A stretch of 64,000 nt of DNA from Tricholomella constricta (lineage: Eukaryota; Basidiomycota; Agaricomycetes; Agaricales; Lyophyllaceae): contig JAACJP010000035.1 of NCBI GenBank assembly GCA_013368375.1, positions 186,001 to 250,000 on the forward strand, in the 5' to 3' direction. Position 1 is the first letter of the stretch; every line of letters starts with the position of its first letter. The position numbers were made by a program, and so were the translations under genes. This document shows, one piece after another, positions 54,531-64,000 of the stretch. Under the pieces are notes generated by a model. The model saw only the letters and a program-made list of their open reading frames with translations, was not told where the DNA came from and did not search any database.

Positions 54531-57500
54531 CGTGACAACACGGTCAAATCTACCATAGAATGCTCCTGGAATATCTCGCCTACCGGGCCTCTCATCGACA
54601 GCCTGTTCCCCGTCCGTCACAGCGACGTCGATGAGGTATATGACAAGCTGGTGAAGGAACAAGTTTATGATGAAATCCACGAGCCATGGCCCGGGAGCTG
54701 GCTTCCTGACACGGAAGACTCGGAGAAGGTTGACTCGGACTCAGAGGTGAAACGGTATGATGATGACGCTGCCTTAAAGTTTGTGCAGGTCGCCGAGGCT
54801 GTACGGAAAGCGTACCCGTCTGCGAGGTACGATGAGATTCCTTATCGGTCCGTGTGGACTCGGATCGACCGAGGTGGCGTTAAGCCGGAGTCGACGGACA
54901 AAAACTTGAAAGCATCGCATGGTCGCCCCGAGGTGTTGAACGTTCTTGGAATGGAAGACGATGCGGCGGAGTGGGACGGCCTGTTGAATGGTCTAGAGGG
55001 TAATTCCGAGTCCGAGGTGAGTGTTCTCAATGGAGCATATACATCAGATTTAATTTAAGTTTTTTTCAGAAGTTACAAGCCGCACTAGTTGCATGGTGGT
55101 TGAGGGTCAATGTCGTCGTCGAGATCAAGCCTTTCGAAGACGAGGATCTCTATGAACACGTTGACCAGCTTGTGGGATATCTGCGCGAGGCTCTGCGGGA
55201 ACAGCTGGACCGTCGTTTCGTCCCTGGACTCCTTTTGTCTCGAAACCAGCTTGCTGTGTGGGTCGCTGATCACTCTGGGGTGCTTGGGACGCAAACGGCA
55301 TTTGATATACACAAGGTAACGTCTCGTTACAATTCTATGTTGTCGTTGACTTCCCATCTACTAGGAGCCGAAACGTTTCATCCAGGTGATTTTAGGGTGC
55401 TCGATTTTGCCCCCTAAGAGGCTCGGGTGGGACACCACCATGAGGTTATGCTCGAACCCGAGTGCACGAGAACCGGAATACGTCCATTCGTTTTACAAGG
55501 ACGTCGCCTTTGAAACCTATTCTCGCGATACCTATACGCGGCACTGGGTGATTGAAATGCCGTCCAACGAGGATCAGAATAAGCGCGAGCTATTCATGAC
55601 ATCGCGGGTGCTAAGCCTTTCGAAAGCGGGATGTATGCAAGGTCGCGCTTCCGTTGTCTGGGCCGCCTGGAAAGTGGAAGACCTGAAGACGCCCGGGCCA
55701 CACAAGGTAAGTAACCGGCACGTTGGTTTTCGGTATCGAAGCTTAGTTTTCATTGTTAGATTTATGTTTTGAAGCAATGCTGGCGACCCACAAAAGATGC
55801 TCGCGAAGCAGAGATGTATCCTGGCAGGAAAGAAGCTTTTGAGAATCACATTGGGCGTGTCTATTCCTCCGAAGACGTACAGGTTGATGGCGTCGAAATT
55901 AACACAAAGTCCTTCGTTCGCTGTGATCTCGAGCGTCTCCCGCCGTTCAAAAGCTCAAAGGTCAACCGCAACGGCAAGCGAGAGGCCAACCAGCTTCAGG
56001 AAGCAGTGTCCCTCGAGCCATATCTCTTCATTACCACGAAGAGTGATAAAGTCACTTTCGAGAGTGTAAAGGCCGTAAAGCCCAATTGGCGAGTTCAGAC
56101 TCGAATCCTTCTCGAAGATTATGGATGGCCACTCCATCACTTTCGTGACCTGTCCGAGCTCGTTTTGGTTGTCCTGCATGCGGTTCGAGGTTCGTACTGA
56201 CCGTTGTCGCCAAAATGCAAAGCAGTGACGTCTTGGTTTTATTCAGCATTGCAATTCCTGCATATGCAAGCTAGGACTCTACAATGTGACATGAGTATTG
56301 GCAATATCCTCATCTGCTTGGATGATACAGGACATTCTCGAGGCTGCCTCATTGATCTTGATCACGCCGTAAAGACGACGGATGTCAAGCGAACTATCCT
56401 CACCCTGGCAAGGGCAGCACCGAATTCCGCGGCATACGAGGCTACCAAGTTATACTTCAATTCAATAACCAACAAAGTATGTTCAGATGACGCTGCGGTT
56501 GCCTTGAAATTCCTCAAGGACTGGTCCTTTTATTACGAGGCAATCCTGACACTCAATTCTCAACTGACGGAGAAGGATTTGGTTCGTTATATCCAAGTGA
56601 TATCCTCCATATTTAAACGAACTGACACTTTTGCAGATAACACCCGGAGATCTTGGCTTCCTAGAGAAGGTGAGGGAAACAATTCGACTATCACAACCGA
56701 GCCTTACCCATGCCTGATAATCTCCAGATCCATGAAATTCCCGACTACAGCACGCGCACATCGCAATCACTTGCGCGTGGTGTAAGTCGTGGTTCTTGAC
56801 TATTTGGCTTGGTACTGATCCAAATATCAGGCTACGTTACCTTTTGCTAGCCCGGAGGTACTAACTAGGATGCGCATTTTTTCCCAACGACAGGAGATGA
56901 TTAAATCCCAAGGTGTAATCCGCGACATCATCCACGACCTCGAGGCACTATTCTGGTGTGTGACTTATATCTGTGTTACCCGCCAGGGACCTGGGGGGGA
57001 ACGTAGAACAGAGTTACAGCCTGACTTCATGGAGGAACATCCCGACGCCAATCAGGATTTGCGCCGCATCAATTATTACCTTTTCACTTCCAAGAACGAA
57101 AACGAACTGGCTCATAATAAAAACATGCTCTTTCAGTTCAACGAGTATGCGAGCCACGTCGTCCCACAATTTCACCCCTACTTCGAGCCGTTGAAGGATT
57201 TGATGAAACATTGGTGGCGCATTCTGTCGACGGCGTATCGATACCCCTTCTTCGAAGCGGCGCATGACTGGCTCATTACGACCCTCGAGACTGCTTGTAA
57301 AGCGTTGAAGGACAAAGCGCCGATAATCACACCTGTGGAGACTAAGGAAGTGGACAAATTTCGCAAGAAGGATCTCAGCGACCTCTCCTTCGTAACAAGT
57401 ATCCACAACGACGACGATAGCCGCCTGATATGGGACACTGGCATGTTGCCGAGCAATGACGCGACATTGAAAGGAAACTATAAAGAAGAAGGCAAACCCT

Positions 57501-57616
57501 CGACTTCGACACGAAATCCGAAGAAATCCAGAACCTCCCATGGTCCTGGACTCTGCACGACGGGACAAATGATCGCCGACGTCGATGATTACGACCAATG
57601 CAACACAAGAAATTGA
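54516..57616 (+). CDS. FunK1-type kinase with degenerate HRD motif
   Basis: Eight exons: 54516-55016, 55070-55315, 55365-55706, 55760-56189, 56247-56581, 56637-56669, 56728-56781 and 56831-57616, giving 908 residues in frame. The layout matches the fungal FunK1 family: an N-terminal extension (DAAEWDGLLNGL, AWWLRVNVVVEIKP), a beta-3 lysine K368 in IYVLKQCWR, the catalytic loop, an IDLD magnesium motif (D543) and an APE-like LPFASPEVL after the loop. The loop reads LQCDMSIGN: the usual His-Arg is Gln519-Cys520, while Asp521 and Asn526 remain. The paralogue at 62147 has LHRDISTGN. Activity is therefore doubtful. Family members are numerous in agaricomycetes and their roles are largely unknown. 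Confidence 0.9.
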
Positions 57617-59267
57617 ACTTCGGCTTCGATAGTTCATGCTTTACCCCTTCATTTTGCGAACGCGAACTGCTACAAACGATGGGATCTGCGACATTTCCAA
57701 AACAATCGCTTTCCTGTCTTGCATTTCCAAATAGAAAGATATATAGGCACAACGACTTGACAAGGTTCCCTGCTGTCAGCCCCGCTCATCAGAATTCAGT
57801 TCCATGGTCATGAAGTAAAACTGGGACATCAGTAAGCAGAGAACACAGGAAAGTCTGAAGCCTGAGCATAGGGTGACGAAATTACCTCACTAGAGTTCCA
57901 CTAATGGATCGGTGTGAAATCGAATCAAACAACTGCCAGCTGCAGCGTGGCTCTAAGAAAAGAGCCATGGCGTGCGAATTGAATAGGCCCAACGTGATAC
58001 TACGACCTACGCGACTCGGGGGAGGGCTGAGCGAGCAAGCAGTACCGGTTGACAATGACCAGCAAAAAACAATCCAGACTTGGACTGGCATAACGGAACA
58101 GGCTAGTGTGGATAACAAACTCTCAGAGGAAAACAGGAAAACAAGTACTAGTTACCGGCACGTTTTGATTGAAGTCGTATTCCTGGACGCTATTCTCAGA
58201 TACGGCCGACAAGGTGAGGATGAGAGACAGGCTATGCGTCAACGGAGGGTTCGAAAAGACCGATAGTGGTGGTATGAGTGGTATGGCAGAGGTATGACCC
58301 ACCATACATTGCCGCTTTGCTGATGGCCAGTGACAATGCATCAGGCCTGACTCAAGCCTGACTCATTGGCGTTGAAGGAGATGTCATCATCACGCAGTTA
58401 CAGATTCATTCACTATAATTGAGACAGCTCAGGACAAAAATAATCATTCTCGACATCGAGCTCCGCGTGACTGTGCACCATCTAATCCCGGTGAAAGAAG
58501 GGTCAGCAGGACTCGTGAATAACATGCGGTGAGGCATACCCAATGTGCAATAATTGCGGAAGTCGTAGAAACTGCCTCTTTTGAGATACTGTCCTCTAAA
58601 GAGTTAAGAATTTTGAGCTCTTTGGATCGAAAGTAGCTGCCGCCTCCATTTTTGTCAAGTTTGAGGATGACGAATGACCATGAATGTCCATTCGTCACGA
58701 CACCGCGAATGGTAGTTTTCCTAAATAATGATGAAAGGAGCGTTGCAACAGTGATTTACCCTGCAATCCTTGCGCACCTTAACATCTCCACAACAGCCTG
58801 CGGTACATGTTTTCGGAGGCGCGGGTCGGGACCCTTGGCTTCAGAAACAAAAAAGGCGGAGTATTCGTTCTCCAAGTAGTGCAGGGGAAGCTCCTGCAAG
58901 AACAGCCCTGCAGGATGTTGAGCACAAATATTCAGACGACGGACAAAAACGCACGGGCTTTCTGGGGGGACATCACCATGGCTGTCGAATCTACGTATCC
59001 GGAGGGTGTGTGGTCAACACTTAGCACTACGTTCGAGCCACTCGGGATCATGAAAGCGACGCGGTAAAGGAAGGCATTGATCCACAGACGTGCTGCGGCT
59101 TCATTCTAAGGGATAATTATCCGGTGAGTCTATCTCTAACAACGATCGAGGCACAATTAGAGTATACTCCTTGCGGAACGAGACCCTTCAGAAACTGAAG
59201 ATGACGATAGAGCATATCAAAGGACCAGAGCGACATATGGATTTCAGGGCAGCAAACCAGTACACTA
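57617..59267. other. Intergenic between FunK1 gene and transposon
   Basis: No gene recognised. Overlapping frames at 58652-59067 lack motifs and splice signals. The TA at 59266-59267 is the left target duplication of the transposon. Confidence 0.5.
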
Positions 59268-61905
59268 CAGTCGAAGCTGTCATAACCCATAGGTGTCGGT
59301 GGATGCCAAAACCTATGGGTTTTAGGAGATTATGGGTTACCACAGATGTTGTTGTAGGGTCATTTCCGAGCTTTATAAATGTCTTATCAGGCCTTTTTAT
59401 GCACATTGGAGGGTATATTAAGGGTATTCTACATCTAGGAGCTGCGCGAACTAAAATAATCCGGAATAGCACTTGGTTTGAGAGATTTGAACTCATCCAG
59501 GCGCGTCTGACGGCCGAAACTCGAGAGTATTGCTTCTAACTTGCGCGCAAAAGGTTCATCGATGTCCGAGACAAAAGTCCGAAGGGTTGATGCAGCGAGA
59601 AGAGCTTCCCGGCGTGATGGCCTTGCCTCCACATCATCTGAGTCATCACCACCGTTACCCTCGATGTCTTCCTCTGCCTCGCGTCGAGCCAGAACCGCAT
59701 CAAAGATATCCTGATCAGTTCCATCGTCGTACATGAGATTCTCGTTCTGTGGGTTCAGGATTTCGGCGAGATCCATCCTGTTGTGTGGCTGCAAGACACC
59801 GATTGCCTCGAGATGAGACAGTGACGTCAAGACCTCCCGTTCAGCTGCAAAAATAGCTGCATCCGCGGGATCATTGTTAACGAGTGAAGAGATCGGTAGA
59901 CTCGGAGCAGGGGCAGTGGTCGGAGCTGAGTTGATAAGAGTGTCGGGGAGAATGCCAGACTTGCGCCAGCAGTTGCGTATTGTTGTGGTGTCAACTTCCT
60001 TCCATGCGGCGTCAGCCATCCGCATGGATTCGAGGATGTTGATGCTGTAGATATCTGCAGGAGTGACACCGCTATCGTAGCGATCAATGGCGCGATTCAT
60101 AAAACGGGAGCGGTAATGAGCCTTGAAGCATCGAATGATACCCGCGTCCAGTGGCTGAACATGCGCTGTGAGGTTTGGGCTGAAATTCTCGACGCGAATA
60201 TTGGTGAGGTCATCGGGAGGGTTATGCGCACTGAAGTTGTCCTGAAGGAGCAACACCTTACGGCCCGATAGACGCAATTGCGCATCCCAGTCAAGGATCC
60301 ATTCTTGATAAAGCACTGTGGTCATCCAGGCCTTCGCGTTGTTGCGATAATAAAAACCAAGATCAGCACCTGTCTTTTTCTGAAAGGCTCGAGGCTGTTT
60401 GGCCTTTCCAATAATGAACGGCGGGAACTTCTCGGTGCCAGAAGCGTTGGCCGTAAATGCATAAGTTAGGCGCTTCTTATCTGCCTTCACCCCCGACATC
60501 TGCTTGTCCATGAGTCCTCTATCTGGCGGCATGCTATGAGATGGTGAGTTCGATTCAAATGTAGAAAATGACTGGCACACTCACCCCCAGAAATGACCGG
60601 TCTCATCCATATTGAAGATATCATTCAACTGATACTTATGCTTTGCGATGAGGTCACGTAGACGCTGGCGCTCATGCTCGATCTCGTTAGGATCCGCCGA
60701 CCCAGCCTCTCCATGGCGCTTGAGGCTGCGTAAACCACACCGCTTCTTTAATGCTGCCAGCCATCCGTCACTCAATTCCAGCCTCTCGTCCTTCGGTATG
60801 CATTTCATGTCTGCGAACCGAGTCCATTTCTGCCTTAGGATTTCGCCGCTGACATGGAGTCCATCTGACATCGCCTTCTGGACCCAGAGCTCGAGCATCT
60901 CGTTAACCTCGGGATGTTCTGTCTGTCTTACGCGCTTGATGTTTCCTTCCCGTCCTCGTGACTGCTCCTCAGCATATTGCTTCCGAATTTTATCCTCGTC
61001 TTTTATCCATGCTGATACCAGGGGCTGTTTCATGCGAAGATTGGGATAGGTTCGGTCCCAGTGTGCAGCCGTCTTCCCTTGACTGAACTTCGGGCCCTGA
61101 GCATGATGCCAATCAAGGATCTCGACCTTCTGCTTGACGGTTGCATTCTCTTTTTTGGTAAACACTGGCAGTGCTTTCTTCTTCTGTGCTTGGGGAACAA
61201 CCTTTCGGTTTTCTGGGCCTGTGAAATGAATTTGTGTCTGTCCATGTTTCCATACAAGCTGTAAATTGCAACGACGTACGCTTTCGTTTGTTTCCCGCGG
61301 CTTTCTTCGCAAAACCTCCTCCAAGCTCTTTGAGCTTTTCAACAAGAGTTTGATCTTGAGTACTCAGTCGTTCCAGCCCGCGTTCGTAGTCGGAGGCGTT
61401 CTCTAGGACTTCGAGAACTTTCTCCTCATCCACCAGATTCCCTTCGTGGTCTAACCACTGCTCGTCGGCATCGGAAATGGTTTTTTTCTCGCGTAGATGT
61501 TCCAAAAGCGACTCTCGACGTGCTTTCACTTGCTCCTTTAGCTTAGCAAGGCCCGCCTTCAGTGTTTCTAAAGCTTTCGTCGACATTTGAGGTTGTGCCG
61601 CCATGACAGACGGTGCCGAAATTCAAGATATTGGGGTAGGCCCTGTTTCATTAATTATAATTTATGGCCCTTTCGAGAGCTCGCCAAGACATGTTCAACT
61701 TATTGGCCTTCATATCAACCGTTGAGAGGCAATTTACTGTATTATTTCTGATTTTATGGGTTATGATATCCACCCAAAGCCATGGGTTATGGGAAATGGG
61801 AGGTTTCGAAAAATTACCCGCGAACCAAGTCGGTGGATGGCCCAAACCTATGGGTTATTGTAGATTATGGGTTTATAGAGCTATGGCTTATGACAGCTTC
61901 GACTG
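59268..61905 (-). mobile_element. pogo/Fot1-type transposon, apparently complete
   Basis: 2,638-bp element. Both ends read CAGTCGAAGCTGTCATAA followed by a CCATAG block (about 25 bp, one mismatch) in inverted orientation, and both are flanked by TA (59266-59267 and 61906-61907). Inside the ends, a 44-bp sequence with CGGTGGATG and CCTATGGGTT is present in direct orientation at 59297-59341 and 61831-61874. The element contains a full-length transposase on the minus strand and separates two FunK1 paralogues. Confidence 0.93.
59435..61604 (-). CDS. pogo-type DDE transposase
   Basis: Exons 61604-61280, 61218-60585 and 60533-59435 (introns of 61 and 51 nt) give 685 residues in frame. The N-terminal 100 residues are Lys/Glu-rich and probably coiled coil. 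A psq-like helix-turn-helix follows (VKQKVEILDWHHAQGP... MKQPLVSAWIKD), then a CENP-B type DNA-binding region (ILRQKWTRFADM... LSDGWLAALKKRCGLR), then the DDE_1 catalytic domain: D313 in NMDETG, D418 in LLLQDNFSAH and D449 in QPLDAGIIRCFK. The last two are separated by 30 residues, the DD30D spacing of pogo elements. The C-terminal 150 residues are acidic. No stop or frameshift was seen, so the enzyme may be active. Confidence 0.94.
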
Positions 61906-61907
61906 TA

Positions 61908-62146
61908 TTGATGACCGATTGTTGATGGGGACGGAATCAATTTGGTCAGGCACATGATTTGATCCGTGATTGGTTCCGAGGTTTTGAGTTGTATTTGGAC
62001 ATTACACACCTCTAACCGCCTCACCACACGTATTAGGGCGGTTGAAAATTGACCGCTTTGTTTGTTCCTTGTGTGTTCAGTTGTCCGCCATCTGCCGGTA
62101 CTGCACGGGGCCTGAGGCCTGATTATCTGATCTTTTAAGCTTGCTC
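61908..62146. other. Intergenic, promoter of second FunK1 gene
   Basis: About 240 bp between the transposon's right TA and the ATG at 62147. Must carry the promoter. It does not show the duplicated promoter blocks seen before the first FunK1 gene. Confidence 0.4.
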
Positions 62147-64000
62147 ATGGAAAAATTTGCAGGTTACCACTCGCCTCTACGAGTCCAGGCCCCTGATACG
62201 CCCATTAAACCTGCCCTCAGCATCGCGACGACGGGTGAGAGGACTCGAGCAGAACATATTTACACTGCGGTCAAACTCGAAATCGGTGGCTATTGCGATG
62301 TCTCGCCCACTATGCCTTTTATCCAAAGCATGTTTCCTGTTCGTCGCCGCCACATCAACGACGTATGTGCTAAGCTGGTGAGGGATGGCGTTTATGACGA
62401 AGTCAATAAGCGATGGAGCTGGCTACCCACGGATGAGAAGGCCGAGGCGAAATATTATACGCCCTTTGTGCGGGTCGCCGAGGCCATCCGTAAAGCTTTC
62501 CCATCCACGAAGTACGATGAAATTTCTTACCGGTCGATGTGGATCGACCGACATAGCGTTGCGCCGAAGTCTACTGACAAATACGCACCTCTTGTTCGCC
62601 CTGACGTCCTGAACATTCTTGGAATGGAAGACGACGCAGCTGAGTGGGACAGCCTATTGGATGGTCTAGAGGGTGATATCAAGGTGAGTGTTTAACGTTT
62701 AACAAGGAAGCATAGACATCAGATGAATGTTTTTCAATAGTTACAAGCCGTAGTTGCTTGGTGGCTGAGGGTTAATGTCGTCATAGAGATCAAGCCTCTC
62801 GAAGAGGAGGACATCTTGAAACACATTCACCAGCTTATGGGTTATCTGCGCGAAATTCTCCGGCAACAGCTGGATCGTCGTTTCGTCCCTGGACTACTTT
62901 TTTCTCGCAAGCTGCTTGCCGTGTGGGTGGCTGATCGTTCTGGGGTATTCGGGACTCAAACAGCATTTGATATACACAAGGTGACATCTCGTTGAGATCT
63001 ATACAGTCAATGTGTCGTTGACTCCCATCTAGGAGCCGAAACGTTTCATCCAGGTGATTTTAGGGTGCTCGATTTTGCCCCCTGAGAGGCTCGGTTGGGA
63101 CACCACCATGAGGCTATGCTCGAACCCGAGTGCACCAGAACCAGAATACGTCCATTCATTCTACAAAGACGTCGCCTTCAAAGTCTTCTCTAGCAGTATC
63201 TATACGCGACACTGGGTGTTCGAAATGCCATCGAACGAGGATCAGAATAAGCGCGAGCTATTCGTGACATCTCGGGCGCTAAGTGTAGCGAAAGCAGAAT
63301 GTATGCAAGGTCGTGCTACTGTTGTTTGGGCCGCCTGTAAAGTGGAAGATCTGAAGACGCCCGGGCCACATAAAGTAAATAACCGGCGTGTTGCCCCTCA
63401 GTATCGAAGCTAACTTTCCCTTGTTAGATCTATGTCTTAAAGCAATGTTGGCGACCCGCAAGGGCCACTCGCGAAGCAGATATGTACCCCGACAGGGAAG
63501 AAGCCCTAGAGAATCACATTGGGCGTGTTTATTCCTCCGAAGACGTACAGGTCGAAGGCGTCGAAATCAGCACAAAGTCCTTCGTTCGCTGTGGTCTTGA
63601 ACATCTCTTGCCGCCTGAAAGCCCCTCGTTAAAGAGGAACGGCAAGCGAGAGGCAAGCCAGCTTCAAGAAGCAGAGTCCCTCGAGGCATATTTATTTATC
63701 GCCACAGAGAGTGATCAACTCACTTTCCAGAGCGCAACCGACAAAGAGCCGAATTGGCGAGTTCAGACTCGAATTCTTCTCGAAGATCACGGATGGCCGC
63801 TCCATCAGTTTCGTGACCTGTCTGAGCTTGTTTTGGTGGTCCTGCACGCGGCCCAAGGTTCGTACTGACCGTTGTGACCGATGTCCAAAGCAGTGACGCT
63901 TTGGCTTTATTAAGCATTGAAGTTCTTGCATATGCATGCAAAGACTCTTCATCGGGATATCAGTACTGGCAACGTCCTCATCTGCTTAAATGATTCAGGA
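62147..64000 (+). CDS. FunK1-type kinase, second paralogue (cut by window end)
   Basis: Exons 62147-62683, 62741-62980, 63033-63374, 63428-63857 and 63915 to beyond 64000, with junctions at the same places as in the gene at 54516. The readable part codes about 545 residues. K378 lies in IYVLKQCWR. The catalytic loop is intact: H529-R530-D531 and N536 in LHRDISTGN. The N-terminus is extended and different (EKFAGYHSPLRVQAPDTP) compared with the first copy. Exon 3 is nearly identical to the first copy, so the duplication is fairly recent. The C-terminal half, including the magnesium motif, lies outside the window. Probable active fungal-specific protein kinase; substrate unknown. Confidence 0.9.

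Overview
The window looks like nuclear DNA of an agaricomycete fungus (Basidiomycota), probably a saprotroph able to degrade cellulose. Coding regions are broken by many short introns of roughly 45-65 nt with GTNNGT donors and YAG acceptors. Two GH7 cellobiohydrolases carry CBM1 cellulose-binding modules, and there are two FunK1-type kinases, a DUF6533-like membrane protein and a pogo/Fot1-type transposon. All exon models were joined by eye; every protein-coding model listed with exon coordinates keeps one reading frame through its junctions. No species can be named from the sequence alone.

Region 1 (1-14.6 kb) is a multicopy repeat block. A divergently transcribed pair, a protein-kinase-like gene and a gene for a one-pass membrane protein of unknown family, occurs three times. 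Two copies are in tandem with a period near 4.68 kb (6.3-14.6 kb) and one is inverted (1-5.1 kb). Each pair shares a promoter of about 240 bp containing the same 17-bp palindrome. All three kinase genes are intact. The membrane-protein gene is intact in two copies and has a nonsense codon in the third. Between units lie decayed, internally inverted kinase fragments and a non-coding spacer called E here.

Region 2 (15.5-28 kb) is ordinary gene space: a conserved hypothetical protein, a small membrane-protein candidate, a DUF2828/vWA protein, a family III CoA-transferase, a lactonase of the 6-phosphogluconolactonase propeller family, a PrpF-family isomerase with a likely mitochondrial presequence, and a small one-pass membrane protein.

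Region 3 (29.7-36 kb) holds two paralogous GH7-CBM1 cellobiohydrolases in tandem. They share intron positions and a promoter element. The second has an unusual linker and CBM1.

Region 4 (36.9-50 kb) is gene-poor. It has two hypothetical proteins with internal repeats, a nine-exon small secreted protein, a type-B carboxylesterase pseudogene whose intron carries a 655-bp MITE exactly at the 3' splice site, a possible 78-residue microgene, and a DUF6533-like multi-pass membrane protein.

Region 5 (50-64 kb) holds a 1,026-residue acidic, His-rich F-box-like protein, a duplicated promoter region, a FunK1 kinase with a degenerate catalytic loop, an apparently complete pogo-type transposon, and a second FunK1 paralogue with an intact HRD motif that runs off the window.
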